Source: Candidatus Aquidulcis sp.
Lineage (GTDB): Bacteria > Chloroflexota > Anaerolineae > UBA4142
Assembly: GCA_020723345.1 (NCBI GenBank)
Contig: DYJA01000005.1
Location: 62,001-126,000, forward strand
Reading direction: 5' to 3'
Length of the DNA: 64,000 bases
The notes below the pieces were generated by a model that was not told the origin of the DNA, did not search any database, and was given only the letters and a program-made list of their open reading frames with translations. Shown here piece by piece: positions 26,479-33,517 of the stretch. Each line of letters starts with the position of its first letter. Position 1 is the stretch's first letter. The translations under genes were made by a program, and so were the position numbers.

Positions 26479-27816
26479 TTACTTGGCTGCCGCGATGATA
26501 CTGCGCGCGGCTTCTTCGGGTGTGCTGTTGCCTTTCCAAACGACGGCGATCGCGTTCCGCCACGCCTGCGCGATTTTCGCATCGCGCGGCGCGGCCGGCG
26601 ACCAATACGCCGCGCGTTCTAACGTGTCGCGCAAAAATAGCGCGTACTCGGGCGGATCCACCGCGAGGATCATCGCGGTGCGCGTCGCGGGCAAACGCTT
26701 TGCCGCGCGCAACCACGGCGCGAGCCGCTCGCCCTGAACGAGCCACTGCATAAATCGCGTCGCCGCGGCTTGACGCTGCGGATCATTCGTGATCAGCGCG
26801 AATGCCCAGCCACTCGCAACTGTCGCGGTTTTGCCGTCACGCGTCGGCACGGCGGCGAAACCCGCGTTCGGCATTTTTTCGCGTTCGGCGAGATAGCGCG
26901 ACGCCGAAACTTGCGCGAGCGCGACTTGCCCGGCGGCGAAGGGGGGCCAATCTTCTTCGACGCTTTTTAGATTGATCGCGGTCTCCGGCAGCAAATTCAG
27001 ATCGCGCGCGCGTTTGAAAAAACTCAAAGTTTGCGCGATCCCATTCGCGTCGGTTGGCGGCGGCAAGAATCCATCGCTCGACGGCGCGAGCGCGAGATAT
27101 TGCAAGACGTACGCGTCGTCGCCGCCGAGCGGCAACAGCAAAGTCGTCTTTTGCTTGATGCACTCGTCCCAGGTTGCCGGGGCTTTTTTGATCGTCGTCT
27201 TGTTGAAAACCAGATGCTGCGCGTCGGCGGCAAACGGCAGCGCGATCCACTGATTTTGGTAATGCGCGGCGCGAAACGCGAATGGAAAGAAATCGTTTTT
27301 TAGATCGTTTGGCAGCCACACGTCGAGCGGCTGCAAAATCCCGGCTTCGGCGGCAAGCGGCATTTCGGCAATATCGAGCGTGACGAAATCGGGCAACTGC
27401 GCCGGGACGGCTGCGCTCGTCGTCAACAAGAAATCGAGCAAGCCGCCTTTGCCGTACGCTTTTTTCAGAACGACGTCAAAGTGAATGTTCGGATTCGCGG
27501 CGGTGAACGCGTCGAATTGATTTTTCAAAACGCGTCCGGCGGGTGTCGCGCCGGGCGCGAGGTCTTCGGTCGTCCAGAGCGTCAACGTGAGCGCGCTCGT
27601 CGTCGCAATCGGCGTGCGGGTGGGAACGGTACGTGTTGGAGTCGCCGTGACCGGCACGGCGGATGTCGGCGCACTCTGTGTGATCGCCGGCGTCGGCAAC
27701 ATCGGCGTCGGCGACGCGGGCGCAGTTCCGGCGCACGCGATCAGAAACACGCCGAGGAGTGAAATGCTCCCGCGCGCGATCGATCGCAAAAATTTCGACA
27801 CAGACATTCGCGGCAT
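26479..27816 (-). CDS. ABC-transporter solute-binding lipoprotein (family 1, sugar-type)
   Basis: A 445-residue exported lipoprotein. The signal peptide ends in the lipobox LIAC (about residues 26-29), followed by a Pro/Thr-rich spacer of about 50 residues and a family-1 binding domain (LTLWTTEDLAPGATP, WIALPFAADAQHLVFNKTTI, VASGWAFALITNDPQRQAAATRFMQWL). It should capture an extracellular sugar or related solute; no permease or ATPase genes are beside it. The track start at 27822 is a TTG; the ATG at 27816 is the likely start, with a TATAAT only 15 bases upstream, hence a very short or no leader. The GpgS-like gene is the next one in the transcript. Confidence 0.9.
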   Translation of the reverse strand: MPRMSVSKFLRSIARGSISLLGVFLIACAGTAPASPTPMLPTPAITQSAPTSAVPVTATPTRTVPTRTPIATTSALTLTLWTTEDLAPGATPAGRVLKNQFDAFTAANPNIHFDVVLKKAYGKGGLLDFLLTTSAAVPAQLPDFVTLDIAEMPLAAEAGILQPLDVWLPNDLKNDFFPFAFRAAHYQNQWIALPFAADAQHLVFNKTTIKKAPATWDECIKQKTTLLLPLGGDDAYVLQYLALAPSSDGFLPPPTDANGIAQTLSFFKRARDLNLLPETAINLKSVEEDWPPFAAGQVALAQVSASRYLAEREKMPNAGFAAVPTRDGKTATVASGWAFALITNDPQRQAAATRFMQWLVQGERLAPWLRAAKRLPATRTAMILAVDPPEYALFLRDTLERAAYWSPAAPRDAKIAQAWRNAIAVVWKGNSTPEEAARSIIAAAK

Positions 27817-27831
27817 CTTCAACCCGATCCT

Positions 27832-27837
27832 ATTATA
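27832..27837 (-). promoter_or_regulatory. -10 box of the solute-binding protein gene
   Basis: A perfect TATAAT on the minus strand, 15 bases from the ATG and 9 from an in-frame TTG, implying a leaderless or nearly leaderless message. Confidence 0.6.
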
Positions 27838-27854
27838 TCACAAGCCGTATGGAT

Positions 27855-27882
27855 TTGCATTTTTTTACCTTTTGCGTAGAAT
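27855..27882 (+). promoter_or_regulatory. Promoter of apt
   Basis: TTGCAT (27855-27860), a 16-bp spacer and TAGAAT (27877-27882), divergent from the preceding promoter. Confidence 0.6.
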
Positions 27883-27895
27883 TTGACACGGGTAG

Positions 27896-27959
27896 GGGCG
27901 AAGCATTTTTCGCATCCTGGGAAGTGCAGCCAAGTCAGAGGACGAAAAATGCTTCGCCC
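27896..27959. repeat. GGGCGAAGCATTTTTCG inverted repeat in the apt leader
   Basis: Perfect 17-bp arms GGGCGAAGCATTTTTCG and CGAAAAATGCTTCGCCC flank a 30-base loop. It lies between the apt promoter and ribosome site. A second copy with extended arms is at 63558-63605. Confidence 0.85.
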
Positions 27960-27984
27960 TTACATCACGACAGGAGGTCCCCTC

Positions 27985-28506
27985 ATGGAACTGGCTCAGC
28001 TCGTCCGCAGCATCCCCGATTTTCCGGTCAAAGGTATTTTGTTCCGCGACATTACGACACTGATCCGCGACGGCGAAGCGCTGCAAGAAGTAATCGACAC
28101 ACTCGTCGAACGCTACATTGACAGCGACGTCGAAGTGGTCGCGGCGGTCGAAGCGCGCGGCTGGATTTTCGGCGCGCCGCTGGCGTACGAATTGGGCGCG
28201 GGCTTTGTGCCGATTCGCAAGCCGAGCAAACTTCCGGCGGAGACGATCAAGGTTTCGTACTCGTTGGAGTACGGGACGAATACGTTGGAGATCCACAAAG
28301 ACGCGATCACGCCGGGGACCAAAGTGCTGCTCGTGGACGATCTGCTGGCAACCGGCGGTTCCGCGAAAGCCGCGACGCAACTGATCGAGAAACTGGGTGG
28401 CAAAGTCGTGGCAGTCGCCTTCCTGATCGAACTCGTCGACTTGCGCGGTCGGGACCTGCTCAAGGGCTACGACGTGTACTCGATGATTCCGTTTGAAGGC
28501 GCGTAA
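27985..28506 (+). CDS. apt: Adenine phosphoribosyltransferase
   Basis: A 173-residue type I phosphoribosyltransferase, the usual length for Apt. It converts adenine plus PRPP to AMP and pyrophosphate in purine salvage. The start region MELAQLVRSIPDFPVKGILFRDIT, the AAVEARGWIFGAPLA loop and the PRPP-binding motif VLLVDDLLATGGSAKAA are all standard. The ATG at 27985 follows a strong AGGAGG; the longer track ORF begins inside the repeat leader. It is a single-gene unit between its own promoter and a strong terminator. Confidence 0.97.
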   Translation: MELAQLVRSIPDFPVKGILFRDITTLIRDGEALQEVIDTLVERYIDSDVEVVAAVEARGWIFGAPLAYELGAGFVPIRKPSKLPAETIKVSYSLEYGTNTLEIHKDAITPGTKVLLVDDLLATGGSAKAATQLIEKLGGKVVAVAFLIELVDLRGRDLLKGYDVYSMIPFEGA

Positions 28507-28520
28507 AAAATTATGCTGGC

Positions 28521-28558
28521 GTGGGGGCGTTCAATCGAACGTCCCCACTTTATTTTTT
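28521..28558 (+). terminator. Rho-independent terminator of apt
   Basis: A 12-bp stem, GTGGGGGCGTTC / GAACGTCCCCAC, loop AATC, followed by TTTATTTTTT. Confidence 0.9.
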
Positions 28559-28628
28559 GCGCGACCGCGCATATAATCCAAACACGACAACCACTCAACC
28601 TGGCGAAGATTCGACAGAGGGACAAACC

Positions 28629-30167
28629 ATGCCAAATCTACTCCTGACCAACGGCAAAATCTACACGCTGAACCCCGCGCGCCCACGCGCGAACGCGATG
28701 GCGTTTGCAACCGGGCGCGTCGTCGCGTTTGACGACGCCGCGCGCGCGGCGCGAACGGCGCGCACCGAAACGATTGACTTGCGCGGGCGGGCGGTGATCC
28801 CCGGCTTGGTCGATCATCACATCCATTTCACGAGTTACGCGATGGGCATCGCGCGCGTCCAACTCGACGGCGCGCGTTCGCTCGAAGAAGCCGTCACGCG
28901 CGTTGCGACGCGCGTCCAGACCGCGCAACCCGGCGAGTGGATTTTCGGACGCGGCTGGAATCAGCTCGATTGGACGATCCCGGAATTTCCAACGAAGACA
29001 CCACTCGACGCGATTGCGCCCAACAATCCGGTCGTCCTGGACCGCAAAGATGGACACTCGACCTGGATCAACAGCGCGGCGCTGCGCGCGATCAACCTTA
29101 CGCGCGACACGCCCGATCCGGCAGGCGGCAAGATCGAACGCGACGCGCGCGGCGAGCCGACCGGCTTGCTGCGCGAAAACGCGATGGATTTGCTGGAAGG
29201 CAAACGCGGTTTCAACGCGGCAAGCATTTCCGACGACGTGCTGCTAAACGCGATTCGCGCCGCGCACCAACTCGGCGTCACCGGCATCCACAACGTCGAA
29301 GGCGCGGTCTCGCTGCGCGCGTTCCAGAGTTTGCGCGCGCAAGACAAACTAACGCTGCGCGTGATGCACACCGTTCCTGCGGAAAACTTGGAGCGCGCAC
29401 TCGACATCGGTTTGCGCGGCGGTTTCGGCGACGAATTTCTGCGGATCGGCGGTGTGAAAATGTTCGCCGACGGATCGCTCGGCTCGCAAACCGCGTGGAT
29501 GCTCGAACCGTTCGCCGGTCATCCGGACAATTGCGGAATTCCCACAACGCCGGTCGAAGAAATCGAACGGCTCGCGCGGCTCGCGGCAAACGCGGGGATG
29601 ATGGTTTGTACGCACGCCATCGGCGACCGCGCAAATCGCGAGGTGCTGAACGTGTACGAGAAATTGCGCCGCGAAGGTCTCACCGCGCCGCTTCGCATCG
29701 AACACGCGCAGCATTTGAACTCCGCCGACCTGCCGCGTTTTGCCGCGCTCAACGTCATCGCCTCGATGCAGCCGATTCACGCGACGAGCGATTGCATGAT
29801 GGCGGACGCGCTGCTCGGCGCGCGCGCGCGGTACGGATACGCGTTCAAGAGTTTGCTGAATACCGGCGCGCGGCTCGCGTTCGGCAGCGACTGCCCGGTC
29901 GAAACGCTCGATCCCTGGGTCGGCATCCACGCGGCGGTCACACGCGAACGCGCCAACGGCGAACCGCGCGGCGGCTGGTATCCCGCAGAGAAATTGTCAG
30001 TCGAGGAAACCGTGCGCGCGTACATTGGCGCGCCGTTGCGCGAAAATGAAATCGGCGACGCGCTCGTCTTGTCGCAAGATGTGTTCGAGATTCCACCGCG
30101 CGAGATTTTGCAGACGCGCGTCGAGCAGACGATTGTCGCAGGGCAAGTTGTGTACACCAACGCCTAA
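28629..30167 (+). CDS. Amidohydrolase family 3 (YtcJ-like) metal-dependent hydrolase
   Basis: A 512-residue amidohydrolase. The N-terminal composite beta domain (LLLTNGKIYTLNPARPRANA) leads to the metal motif VIPGLVDHHIHF (about 56-67), followed by WIFGRGWNQLDW, VVLDRKDGHSTWINSAAL, the CTHAIGDRANREVLN histidine and FGSDCPVETLDP. This is the pattern of YtcJ/AepA-type enzymes that cleave N-acyl or amide bonds; the substrate is not predictable. The ATG at 28629 follows GAGGGA, and a TATAAT at 28572-28577 just after the apt terminator is the probable promoter. It stands alone. Confidence 0.9.
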   Translation: MPNLLLTNGKIYTLNPARPRANAMAFATGRVVAFDDAARAARTARTETIDLRGRAVIPGLVDHHIHFTSYAMGIARVQLDGARSLEEAVTRVATRVQTAQPGEWIFGRGWNQLDWTIPEFPTKTPLDAIAPNNPVVLDRKDGHSTWINSAALRAINLTRDTPDPAGGKIERDARGEPTGLLRENAMDLLEGKRGFNAASISDDVLLNAIRAAHQLGVTGIHNVEGAVSLRAFQSLRAQDKLTLRVMHTVPAENLERALDIGLRGGFGDEFLRIGGVKMFADGSLGSQTAWMLEPFAGHPDNCGIPTTPVEEIERLARLAANAGMMVCTHAIGDRANREVLNVYEKLRREGLTAPLRIEHAQHLNSADLPRFAALNVIASMQPIHATSDCMMADALLGARARYGYAFKSLLNTGARLAFGSDCPVETLDPWVGIHAAVTRERANGEPRGGWYPAEKLSVEETVRAYIGAPLRENEIGDALVLSQDVFEIPPREILQTRVEQTIVAGQVVYTNA

Positions 30168-30176
30168 AGAAAATAG

Positions 30177-30280
30177 GACGCGGACAAACGCGGAAACTTG
30201 TTCGTAGTACGACTATAGTCGTCCAACCGGAGCAAAAGCGACTAAGTCGCTACTACGAACCACCACGTTCATCCGCGTCC
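30177..30280. repeat. Nested palindromes between amidohydrolase and M67 genes
   Basis: The outer pair GGACGCGGA / TCCGCGTCC encloses GTTCGTAGTA / TACTACGAAC, which encloses the small hairpins CGACTATAGTCG and GCGACTAAGTCGC. The 133-base spacer holds little else besides the ribosome site of the next gene. Confidence 0.8.
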
Positions 30281-30300
30281 AATACGATGAAAACGTAGAG

Positions 30301-30846
30301 ATGATTCTCACAGCGAAACAAATCCAACAACTAGTCGGGTTTGCGCGCCGCGACGCGCCAGACGAAACGTGCGGCATCATCGGCGGCAAAGCAAATCGCG
30401 CGCGGAAAATATATCCGCTGAAAAATACGCACGCGACGCCGCGTGTGAATTATTACGCCGACCCATTGGAATTGCTCAACGCGTTTCAGGACATTGAAGC
30501 GCACGGCTGGGAACATCTCGCGATTTACCATTCGCATTGCGCGACGGAGGCGTACCCGTCGGAAACCGACATCGCACGCGCGTACTATCCCGACGCGATC
30601 TATTCGCTCATTTCGTTGATGGATCCAGAGTACGCCGTCGTGCGCGGTTTTCGGATCGTGGAAGGCAAGGTTACCGAAATCACTTTGGAGGTGCAAGATG
30701 ATGAAACATCGCGAACGCATCGCCGCCGCGTTGCGCGGCGAACTCGTGGATCGCGTGCCGGTCGCGCTGTGGCGGCACTTTCCCGGCGACGACCTGCACG
30801 CGGAAAAATTCGCCGCGCGCGTCGTCGAGTTTCAAAAAAAGTTTGA
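30301..30846 (+). CDS. JAMM/MPN+ (M67-type) metallopeptidase
   Basis: A 181-codon ORF whose first about 132 residues form an M67 peptidase domain. Zinc and catalytic residues are visible: E22 (DETCG), H77 and H79 (YHSHC), S87 and D90 (YPSETD). HSHP is usual; here Cys replaces Pro. Bacterial relatives cut after the C-terminal Gly-Gly of ubiquitin-like sulfur carriers such as CysO or MoaD. The Arg-rich last about 50 residues are read from the DNA that also codes the start of the UroD protein, so they look like accidental read-through after loss of a stop codon. A start ATG at 30301 follows AGAG. Confidence 0.82.
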   Translation: MILTAKQIQQLVGFARRDAPDETCGIIGGKANRARKIYPLKNTHATPRVNYYADPLELLNAFQDIEAHGWEHLAIYHSHCATEAYPSETDIARAYYPDAIYSLISLMDPEYAVVRGFRIVEGKVTEITLEVQDDETSRTHRRRVARRTRGSRAGRAVAALSRRRPARGKIRRARRRVSKKV

Positions 30847-31735
30847 TTTTGATTTCGTCAAAGTCACGCCCGCGTCCAGTTATCCCGCCGAAATGTACGG
30901 CGCGACGTTCAGCGTCCCCGCACCCGGTTCGCAACGCGCGCGCGAAGGAACGCGCGAAAAAGCCGCGCTGCCCGTACAAGCGGTGAGCGACTGGGACAAG
31001 ATCACGCCGCTCGACGCTGCCAACCCCGTCTTCGTCCGCGAGTTTACCGCGATTAAACTCATTCGCCAGCAACTCGGCGCGGACGTTCACATTTTGCAGA
31101 CGATCTTTTCGCCGCTCAACTGCGCGTACAATCTCGCGCTCGAACGCGTCTTCGACGATTTGCGCGTGCATCCCGACGTGGTACACCGCGCGCTGCGCGC
31201 GCTGACCGAAACGACCGCGCGGTTTGCGGTGGCAAGTTTGCGCGCGGGCGCGGATGCGATTTTCTTTGCGACGCAAATGGCAACGCCGCAGCGCGTCAAC
31301 CGCGACGAATTTCGCGCGTTCGGCGCGCAGTACGATTTGCAATTGCTCGAAGCGATTCGCGCGGCAAAGCCGGATTTCGTCTTTTGCCACGTGCACGGCT
31401 TGGACATTTACTTCGACGCGCTGATGAATTATCCGGTGGACGTGCTCAATTGGCACGACCGTCTCACCGCGCCATCGCTGAAAGAGGCGCGCGAGATTCT
31501 GCGCGCTGAGCGGACGCTGAGCGAGCGGAGCGAGTCGAAGCGCGCGCAAACACTCGCGGGCGGGATCGACGAGTGGAACGTGCTGGCGAAGAAATCGCGC
31601 GAGGACGTGCTCGCGCAGGCGCGCGACGCGGTCGCGCAAGCCGGGGAGCGCGGTTTCATTCTCGCCGCCGGATGCGTGATCCCGGTCGACACGCCGGAGG
31701 AGAATATTCGCGCGGTGGTGGAGGCGGTGCGGTAG
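30698..31735 (+). CDS. Uroporphyrinogen decarboxylase-family protein
   Basis: A 345-residue URO-D-fold protein. It starts MMKHRERIAAALRGELVDRVPVALW, an opening typical of the broader URO-D superfamily, and lacks the RQAGRY substrate motif of true HemE. It more probably resembles the corrinoid or methyltransferase-like branch (MtaA/CmuA type). The FVFCHVHGLDIYFDALM and PVDVLNWHDR segments near the C-terminus fit the barrel. GGAGGTG precedes the ATG at 30698, inside the M67 gene's 3' part. A period-5 repeat (RTLSERSESKRAQ) is inserted in frame near residue 275. Confidence 0.87.
   Translation: MMKHRERIAAALRGELVDRVPVALWRHFPGDDLHAEKFAARVVEFQKKFDFDFVKVTPASSYPAEMYGATFSVPAPGSQRAREGTREKAALPVQAVSDWDKITPLDAANPVFVREFTAIKLIRQQLGADVHILQTIFSPLNCAYNLALERVFDDLRVHPDVVHRALRALTETTARFAVASLRAGADAIFFATQMATPQRVNRDEFRAFGAQYDLQLLEAIRAAKPDFVFCHVHGLDIYFDALMNYPVDVLNWHDRLTAPSLKEAREILRAERTLSERSESKRAQTLAGGIDEWNVLAKKSREDVLAQARDAVAQAGERGFILAAGCVIPVDTPEENIRAVVEAVR
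31501..31546 (+). repeat. Period-5 repeat in frame in the UroD-family gene
   Basis: GCGCGCTGAGCGGACG...GAGCGGAGCGAGTCGAAGCGCGC with GCGCGC arms. It encodes AERTLSERSESKRAQ. Confidence 0.75.
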
Positions 31736-31744
31736 AAACCTGCC

Positions 31745-31862
31745 GCCGAATGGAATTCGGCGTCTGACACAGGTGGAAATCCGATAAATCGGATTGGCGG
31801 CACGCGCGCAACACGTTTCAACGTGTTTCCACCTTTATGTGCCGTCGTTTTGAAACGACGGC
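31745..31862. repeat. Cluster of four short hairpins after the UroD gene (CGTCT-AGGTG family, copy 1)
   Basis: GCCGAATGGAATTCGGC, AATCCGATAAATCGGATT, AACACGTTTCAACGTGTT and GCCGTCGTTTTGAAACGACGGC, with an enclosing pair AGGTGGAAA / TTTCCACCT. The linker GCGTCTGACACAGGTGGAAA after the first hairpin is conserved in two other clusters (41467 and 51698, the latter reversed). Confidence 0.85.
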
Positions 31863-31954
31863 GGCTTTTGACGATTCCGCCAAGTTCGCTTATACTGCGG
31901 GTGGTTTCGGGGTACAATATTGCCCCGACCATCAGCAAGCCGTACTTGGTTCGT

Positions 31955-32011
31955 GCGGCGGAGAATGAAAACGGCAGCCGCGCGTGGGGTTGCCGTTTGC
32001 TATTTTGAAAG
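31955..32011. repeat. Left direct repeat flanking the toxin-antitoxin cassette
   Basis: GAATGAAAACGGCAGCCGCGCG...GGTTGCCGTTTGCTATTTTGAAAG, a hairpin with U-rich tail that also resembles a terminator. A diverged copy in the same direction lies at 32620-32686. Confidence 0.7.
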
Positions 32012-32021
32012 GGGAACCACA

Positions 32022-32276
32022 ATGGAAGCCGCGTTGACTGCGATAGAATTGACAGGAACGGTTGATGAGCGTCGCCAGTTGCAACTGGACGAGTTGCTCC
32101 CGATCCCTGGACCCAAGCGCGTGCGGGTTATCGTTCTCTATTCGCCGGTTGACGAATGGAGCGAAACGGAGTGGCTGCATGCAGCAGCGCGCAATCCCGC
32201 CTTTGATTTTCTAAAGGATCCAGAAGAGGACATCTACTCGTTGGCGGACGGGAAACCGCTCAATGCTGAAGCATAA
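32022..32276 (+). CDS. Putative antitoxin of a MazF-type pair
   Basis: An 84-residue protein, MEAALTAIELTGTVDERRQLQLDELLPI..., with an N-terminal beta strand pattern as in AbrB/DUF2281-like antitoxins and an acidic C-terminus (FLKDPEEDIYSLADG) of the sort that wraps a MazF-type toxin. The ATG at 32022 follows AAAGGGGAACCAC. It overlaps the toxin gene by 14 bases, the classic toxin-antitoxin arrangement. Family assignment of the antitoxin itself rests mostly on context; its sequence is not strongly diagnostic. Confidence 0.75.
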   Translation: MEAALTAIELTGTVDERRQLQLDELLPIPGPKRVRVIVLYSPVDEWSETEWLHAAARNPAFDFLKDPEEDIYSLADGKPLNAEA

Positions 32277-32607
32277 AGTCGTACTTGTTCCGTTTCCCTT
32301 CGACGATCTTTCCACAAACAAGGTTCGTCCGGCGGTTTGTCTCACCGATGCCATCGGACCGCACAATCACATCATTCTGGCGTTTATCACGAGCCGCGTT
32401 CCAGACAGTTCGTTGGACACCGATTTGGTGATTGACTCGGCGCACGCGGATTTTGACGCAACGGGATTGCGCGTTTCGTCCACACTCCAGTTGCATCGTT
32501 CGATAACCGCCACGCAAACGCTCTTGCGGCGCGAACTTGGCGCATTGTCGCCCGCATTGCAAGAACAAGTCAACAGCCGACTCCGCAAATTGTTCGATTT
32601 GAAATAG
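32263..32607 (+). CDS. PemK/MazF-type mRNA-interferase toxin
   Basis: A 114-residue protein with the PemK/MazF fold: KHKVVLVPFPFDDLSTNKVRPAVCLTD at the start, ILAFITSRVPDSS, and ...GLRVSSTLQLHRSITATQTLLRRELG in the middle. Such toxins cut mRNA at short specific sites when the antitoxin is lost. The start codon lies inside the antitoxin gene, so translation is coupled. The pair sits between two diverged direct repeats, a possible sign of a mobile cassette. The usual length of the family is about 110 residues, so it appears intact. Confidence 0.9.
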   Translation: MLKHKVVLVPFPFDDLSTNKVRPAVCLTDAIGPHNHIILAFITSRVPDSSLDTDLVIDSAHADFDATGLRVSSTLQLHRSITATQTLLRRELGALSPALQEQVNSRLRKLFDLK

Positions 32608-32619
32608 CGCGCAACTCGC

Positions 32620-32686
32620 GCGGCGGCGCGAATGAAAAACAGCAGCCGCGCGTGCGGTTGCCGGTTGTTTTTTGGCATGCGAAAGA
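32620..32686. repeat. Right direct repeat flanking the toxin-antitoxin cassette
   Basis: GAATGAAAAACAGCAGCCGC...GGTTGCCGGTTGTTTTTTGG, homologous to 31955-32011. The hairpin plus U-tract can serve as the toxin terminator. Confidence 0.7.
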
Positions 32687-32778
32687 GCGCGACGCGCACA
32701 GTCTTTAACGCGCAGACTTGGCAGTCGAAGGAAAAACGCTATTGAGACACAATATCCTGTCTCTATCCGGAGGTGCAT

Positions 32779-33336
32779 ATGGCAGAAATTCTCATCTGGA
32801 CTCTTTTGATCTTGGTTCTGATAGCCTCGGTAGCCTCGCTACTACTTTTATTATTTTTGTTTCCCCTCGAACTACGCAAGCGAGTGGATGAGTGGCGACC
32901 ATTGGGCAAAGTGATTGAGGCACTACCCTCGTCGCAAGAACAACCAGCAAAAGGTGCGGCTAGCAAGTTGCCTAGTAAGGGAGTCGCCATTCTTATTGAA
33001 CAAGTTATCACTTTCTCGCTATGGATACTACTCACGGCAATGGGGATTGTGCTTGTCCTTTGGGGCGGGGGGATGTGCCTTCAGTCATCAGACCGTTGCA
33101 ATCCGTTGCCTATTGTAGCAGGCGCGATCTCCAGTGTCATTCCTGCAACCCTGTTCCTTGGTTTTAAATTACTATCAGACAAACTAACTTCTATCGAAGA
33201 GACATCGAACAAAGCCACTGCCCTCACGGAGACATTAGAGTGTCTGGCTTCAAAGACAGACATCGCGGAGATATCAGACAAAGTAACTGCTATGGCAGAA
33301 ACACTCGAGCAGTTGGCTGCTAAGACAGATAAGTAG
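32779..33336 (+). CDS. Membrane protein of unknown function with C-terminal coiled coil
   Basis: A 185-residue protein with three hydrophobic segments (about 3-26, 72-95 and 107-130) and a C-terminal heptad-like region (LSDKLTSIEETSNKATALTETLECL...) made of two repeats of the type KTD..EISDKVTAMAETLEQLA. I recognise no family. The start ATG at 32779 has a good GGAGGTGCAT. Its base composition is clearly richer in A/T and poorer in CGCG than the neighbours, which hints at horizontal gain. It lies between the toxin-antitoxin cassette and the two-component genes. The about 180 bases after it show only the next promoter. Confidence 0.6.
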   Translation: MAEILIWTLLILVLIASVASLLLLLFLFPLELRKRVDEWRPLGKVIEALPSSQEQPAKGAASKLPSKGVAILIEQVITFSLWILLTAMGIVLVLWGGGMCLQSSDRCNPLPIVAGAISSVIPATLFLGFKLLSDKLTSIEETSNKATALTETLECLASKTDIAEISDKVTAMAETLEQLAAKTDK

Positions 33337-33479
33337 TGGCGGCTACTATCCCCTTTCTCGAGCCAATCCCACGTACAGAGTCAGGGGATTATCGCTCCTG
33401 TACAACGGTTCAGTCTTACTCATTTCAACCGAACAACTGCAACAGCAGATGCCTTCCCCTGCCATTTTCTTTGCTCCAT

Positions 33480-33508
33480 TTGAACTTTTCTCCAATCAGT
33501 GGCATAAT
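33480..33508 (+). promoter_or_regulatory. Promoter of the histidine kinase gene
   Basis: TTGAAC (33480-33485), a 17-bp spacer and CATAAT (33503-33508). The ATG at 33518 is 9 bases past the -10 box, so the message has almost no leader. Confidence 0.6.
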
Positions 33509-33517
33509 CGTTCCGCG

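Noticed and set aside
30698-31735. hemE (true uroporphyrinogen decarboxylase)
   Set aside because: The RQAGRY substrate-binding motif of HemE is missing, and no other haem genes are near.
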